Shown here: piece by piece, positions 62,932 through 64,000 of the stretch | How the letters are laid out: every line of letters starts with the position of its first letter | How positions within the stretch are numbered: the first letter of the stretch is position 1 | Assembly (NCBI RefSeq): GCF_000496575.1 | Contig: NZ_AYKT01000009.1 | Coordinates: 62,001 to 126,000, forward strand | Direction: 5' to 3' | DNA length: 64,000 nucleotides | Source of the DNA: Geobacillus thermodenitrificans subsp. thermodenitrificans DSM 465 | Lineage (GTDB): Bacteria > Bacillota > Bacilli > Bacillales > Anoxybacillaceae | Notes under the pieces: model-generated | What the model was told of the DNA's origin: nothing | Database searches by the model: none | What the model saw: only the letters and a program-made list of their open reading frames with translations | Made by a program: the position numbers and the translations under genes

Positions 62932-64000
62932 TTACTTAACGATGGTCAGAGGCGACAATAAATCGCCGCGAATATACGCTTTTTGCGTCGGCAAATCTGG
63001 AACGATTTCATACCAGACGTAGCCGTCGGGCTGTTTCGCCGTTGTTCCCACCACCGTCACCGGTGTGTTCGCTTGTTTATATTCATACCAAACTGGCGGA
63101 ACAACTGCCGGTTGCAGTCGAACATTGACACTTTCAGTGTTCGTCACCATCACTTTATATCGGCCAATGTCTTTTCTGCCTAAAAATTGGTCAGCCTGAT
63201 ACATCCAACCAGCAATTTTTTGCCCCCAATACGGGTCAGAGGCGTAACGGACGTTAAAACCGACTGACTTATCGCCAAGCACGGCACCGTTATAGCGCCA
63301 ATCGCTTGGATTCGCGTATCGCCCAGCAACGATCGTTTTCGCCATATAATCGATGCACTCTTCGAACGACTTGAACGAATCGGCGCTATTGAGCGGATCG
63401 CTGTCATACGCTTTAATGCCGAACAAGTTGTTTTTCGTCTGCGCAAGCTGACTTAATCCCCAATTGCTTTCTAAAATCGCTTGAGCTAGCAAGTATAAAG
63501 CATTAACTTGGTACTTCTCTTCCGCCTGTTTAAACGCGGTACCAAGCTCTTTCAATGGGCTTTGAGAACGATAGGCGGCAACAAACCGATTCAGCTCATC
63601 GGCGGTATAATTCGTTTTTGTCCGCAACGATAGAACATTGAAATATTGATAGGCCGTACCGACGTGCTGACCAGCTTCATTATAAAACGTATCGCCATCC
63701 CAGCTATAGTACTTCTGTCCCACTTGCATAAAAGACGGCGCTTTTCCGTATGTGTAACTCGTATACGTATTGCTCGTCGTGTTGTAAATCACATGAACAA
63801 GATTGCCGTTTGTCACTTGGTAATACGATCGCCCTTGCAAAAGCGCTGTCGGAACGAGCAACACATCAGCCTGTTTTACGTACCCGATTGTATCGGCAAT
63901 TTGTACTTTTACTTTTTCCTCGTCGGCTCCTAAATATTTCATTTCTGTATTTGGCTGAACGTAAGTAAGCGATGTGCTCAAACTAGCATTGTAAATGGTT
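62932..64000 (-). CDS. Mannosyl-glycoprotein endo-beta-N-acetylglucosaminidase (GH73), partial
   Basis: The frame stays open to the right edge, so the N-terminus is missing; the apparent start at 63981 is only an internal TTG. The visible 355 residues hold repeat-like beta segments (KQADVLLVPTALLQ; YYQVTNGNLVHVIY) and then a GH73 domain, with the probable catalytic Glu in LLAQAILESNWGLSQ and NLFGIKAYD. A C-terminal SH3-like segment (SVNVRLQPAVVPP to YVWYEIVPD) follows. It is a secreted autolysin-type enzyme that cuts the GlcNAc-MurNAc backbone. Confidence 0.87.
   Translation of the reverse strand, partial: TIYNASLSTSLTYVQPNTEMKYLGADEEKVKVQIADTIGYVKQADVLLVPTALLQGRSYYQVTNGNLVHVIYNTTSNTYTSYTYGKAPSFMQVGQKYYSWDGDTFYNEAGQHVGTAYQYFNVLSLRTKTNYTADELNRFVAAYRSQSPLKELGTAFKQAEEKYQVNALYLLAQAILESNWGLSQLAQTKNNLFGIKAYDSDPLNSADSFKSFEECIDYMAKTIVAGRYANPSDWRYNGAVLGDKSVGFNVRYASDPYWGQKIAGWMYQADQFLGRKDIGRYKVMVTNTESVNVRLQPAVVPPVWYEYKQANTPVTVVGTTAKQPDGYVWYEIVPDLPTQKAYIRGDLLSPLTIVK

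Noticed and set aside
1-64000. CRISPR arrays, tRNA or rRNA genes, complete insertion sequences or prophage
   Set aside because: None was seen on reading: no regular direct repeats with spacers, no tRNA-like cloverleaf with TTCGA arms in the gaps, and no intact transposase or integrase.

Overview
This is a chromosomal window from a thermophilic Bacillaceae, almost certainly Geobacillus or a close relative. The supporting evidence is the Bacillus-type order of the flagellar/competence/deg genes, a SbsB-like S-layer protein with three SLH repeats, an accessory SecA2-SlaP export pair, a CsaB pyruvyl transferase, and a group I intron in a flagellin gene. The organism call rests on gene content and protein similarity recalled from memory; no database search was possible.

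Layout. Positions 1-14 kb carry the start of minJ (cut by the left edge), racA, ctpB, a pirin gene under what looks like an MhqR-type operator, an EnvC-like M23 peptidase with ftsX and ftsE, cytochrome cccB, a YitT-family gene, prfB (with its programmed frameshift), secA and hpf. Positions 14-30 kb are a flagellar block read on the minus strand: an unknown gene, fliT, fliS, fliD, flaG, a large flagellin interrupted by a group I intron, csrA, fliW, yviE, flgL, flgK, flgN, flgM, yvyF. It then continues into an extra module (yaaR, a second shorter flagellin, a second fliS, an FlhB-tail gene and a FliK-like gene). Recurrent SigD-type -10 boxes (CCGATAT) with TAAA -35 elements sit in front of most transcription units. 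Positions 30-38 kb hold comFC, comFA, degV, degU, degS, yvyE and an LCP (LytR) gene.

Positions 38-64 kb are a cell-wall and surface region: tagO, slaP, secA2, a polyprenyl-phosphate-sugar cassette (GT2, DUF2304, SMR-type protein, GT-C enzyme), a polysaccharide deacetylase, YknW-like and YknX-like genes, the S-layer gene, four secondary-cell-wall-polymer genes (ligase/polymerase, GT4, WecG/TagA-type, UDP-ManNAc dehydrogenase type), csaB, another GT4, a MurJ-like flippase and a glucosaminidase cut by the right edge. The logic is coherent: the polymer genes make the wall polymer, CsaB pyruvylates it, the SLH repeats of the S-layer protein bind it, and SecA2/SlaP probably export the S-layer protein.

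Most interesting observations. (1) The flagellin group I intron carries a duplicate of the last coding segment. On the splice junction that best fits the reading frame, spliced and unspliced messages both encode a 457-residue flagellin differing at only two positions. (2) A compact promoter-seed-terminator unit just upstream of secA2 would make an RNA of about 56 nt. Its 5' end can form about 24-25 contiguous base pairs, with two wobbles, with the start of the S-layer coding sequence, so it is a candidate antisense regulator of S-layer synthesis. (3) A second stand-alone small RNA candidate lies between tagO and slaP. (4) A perfect palindromic operator overlaps the pirin promoter.
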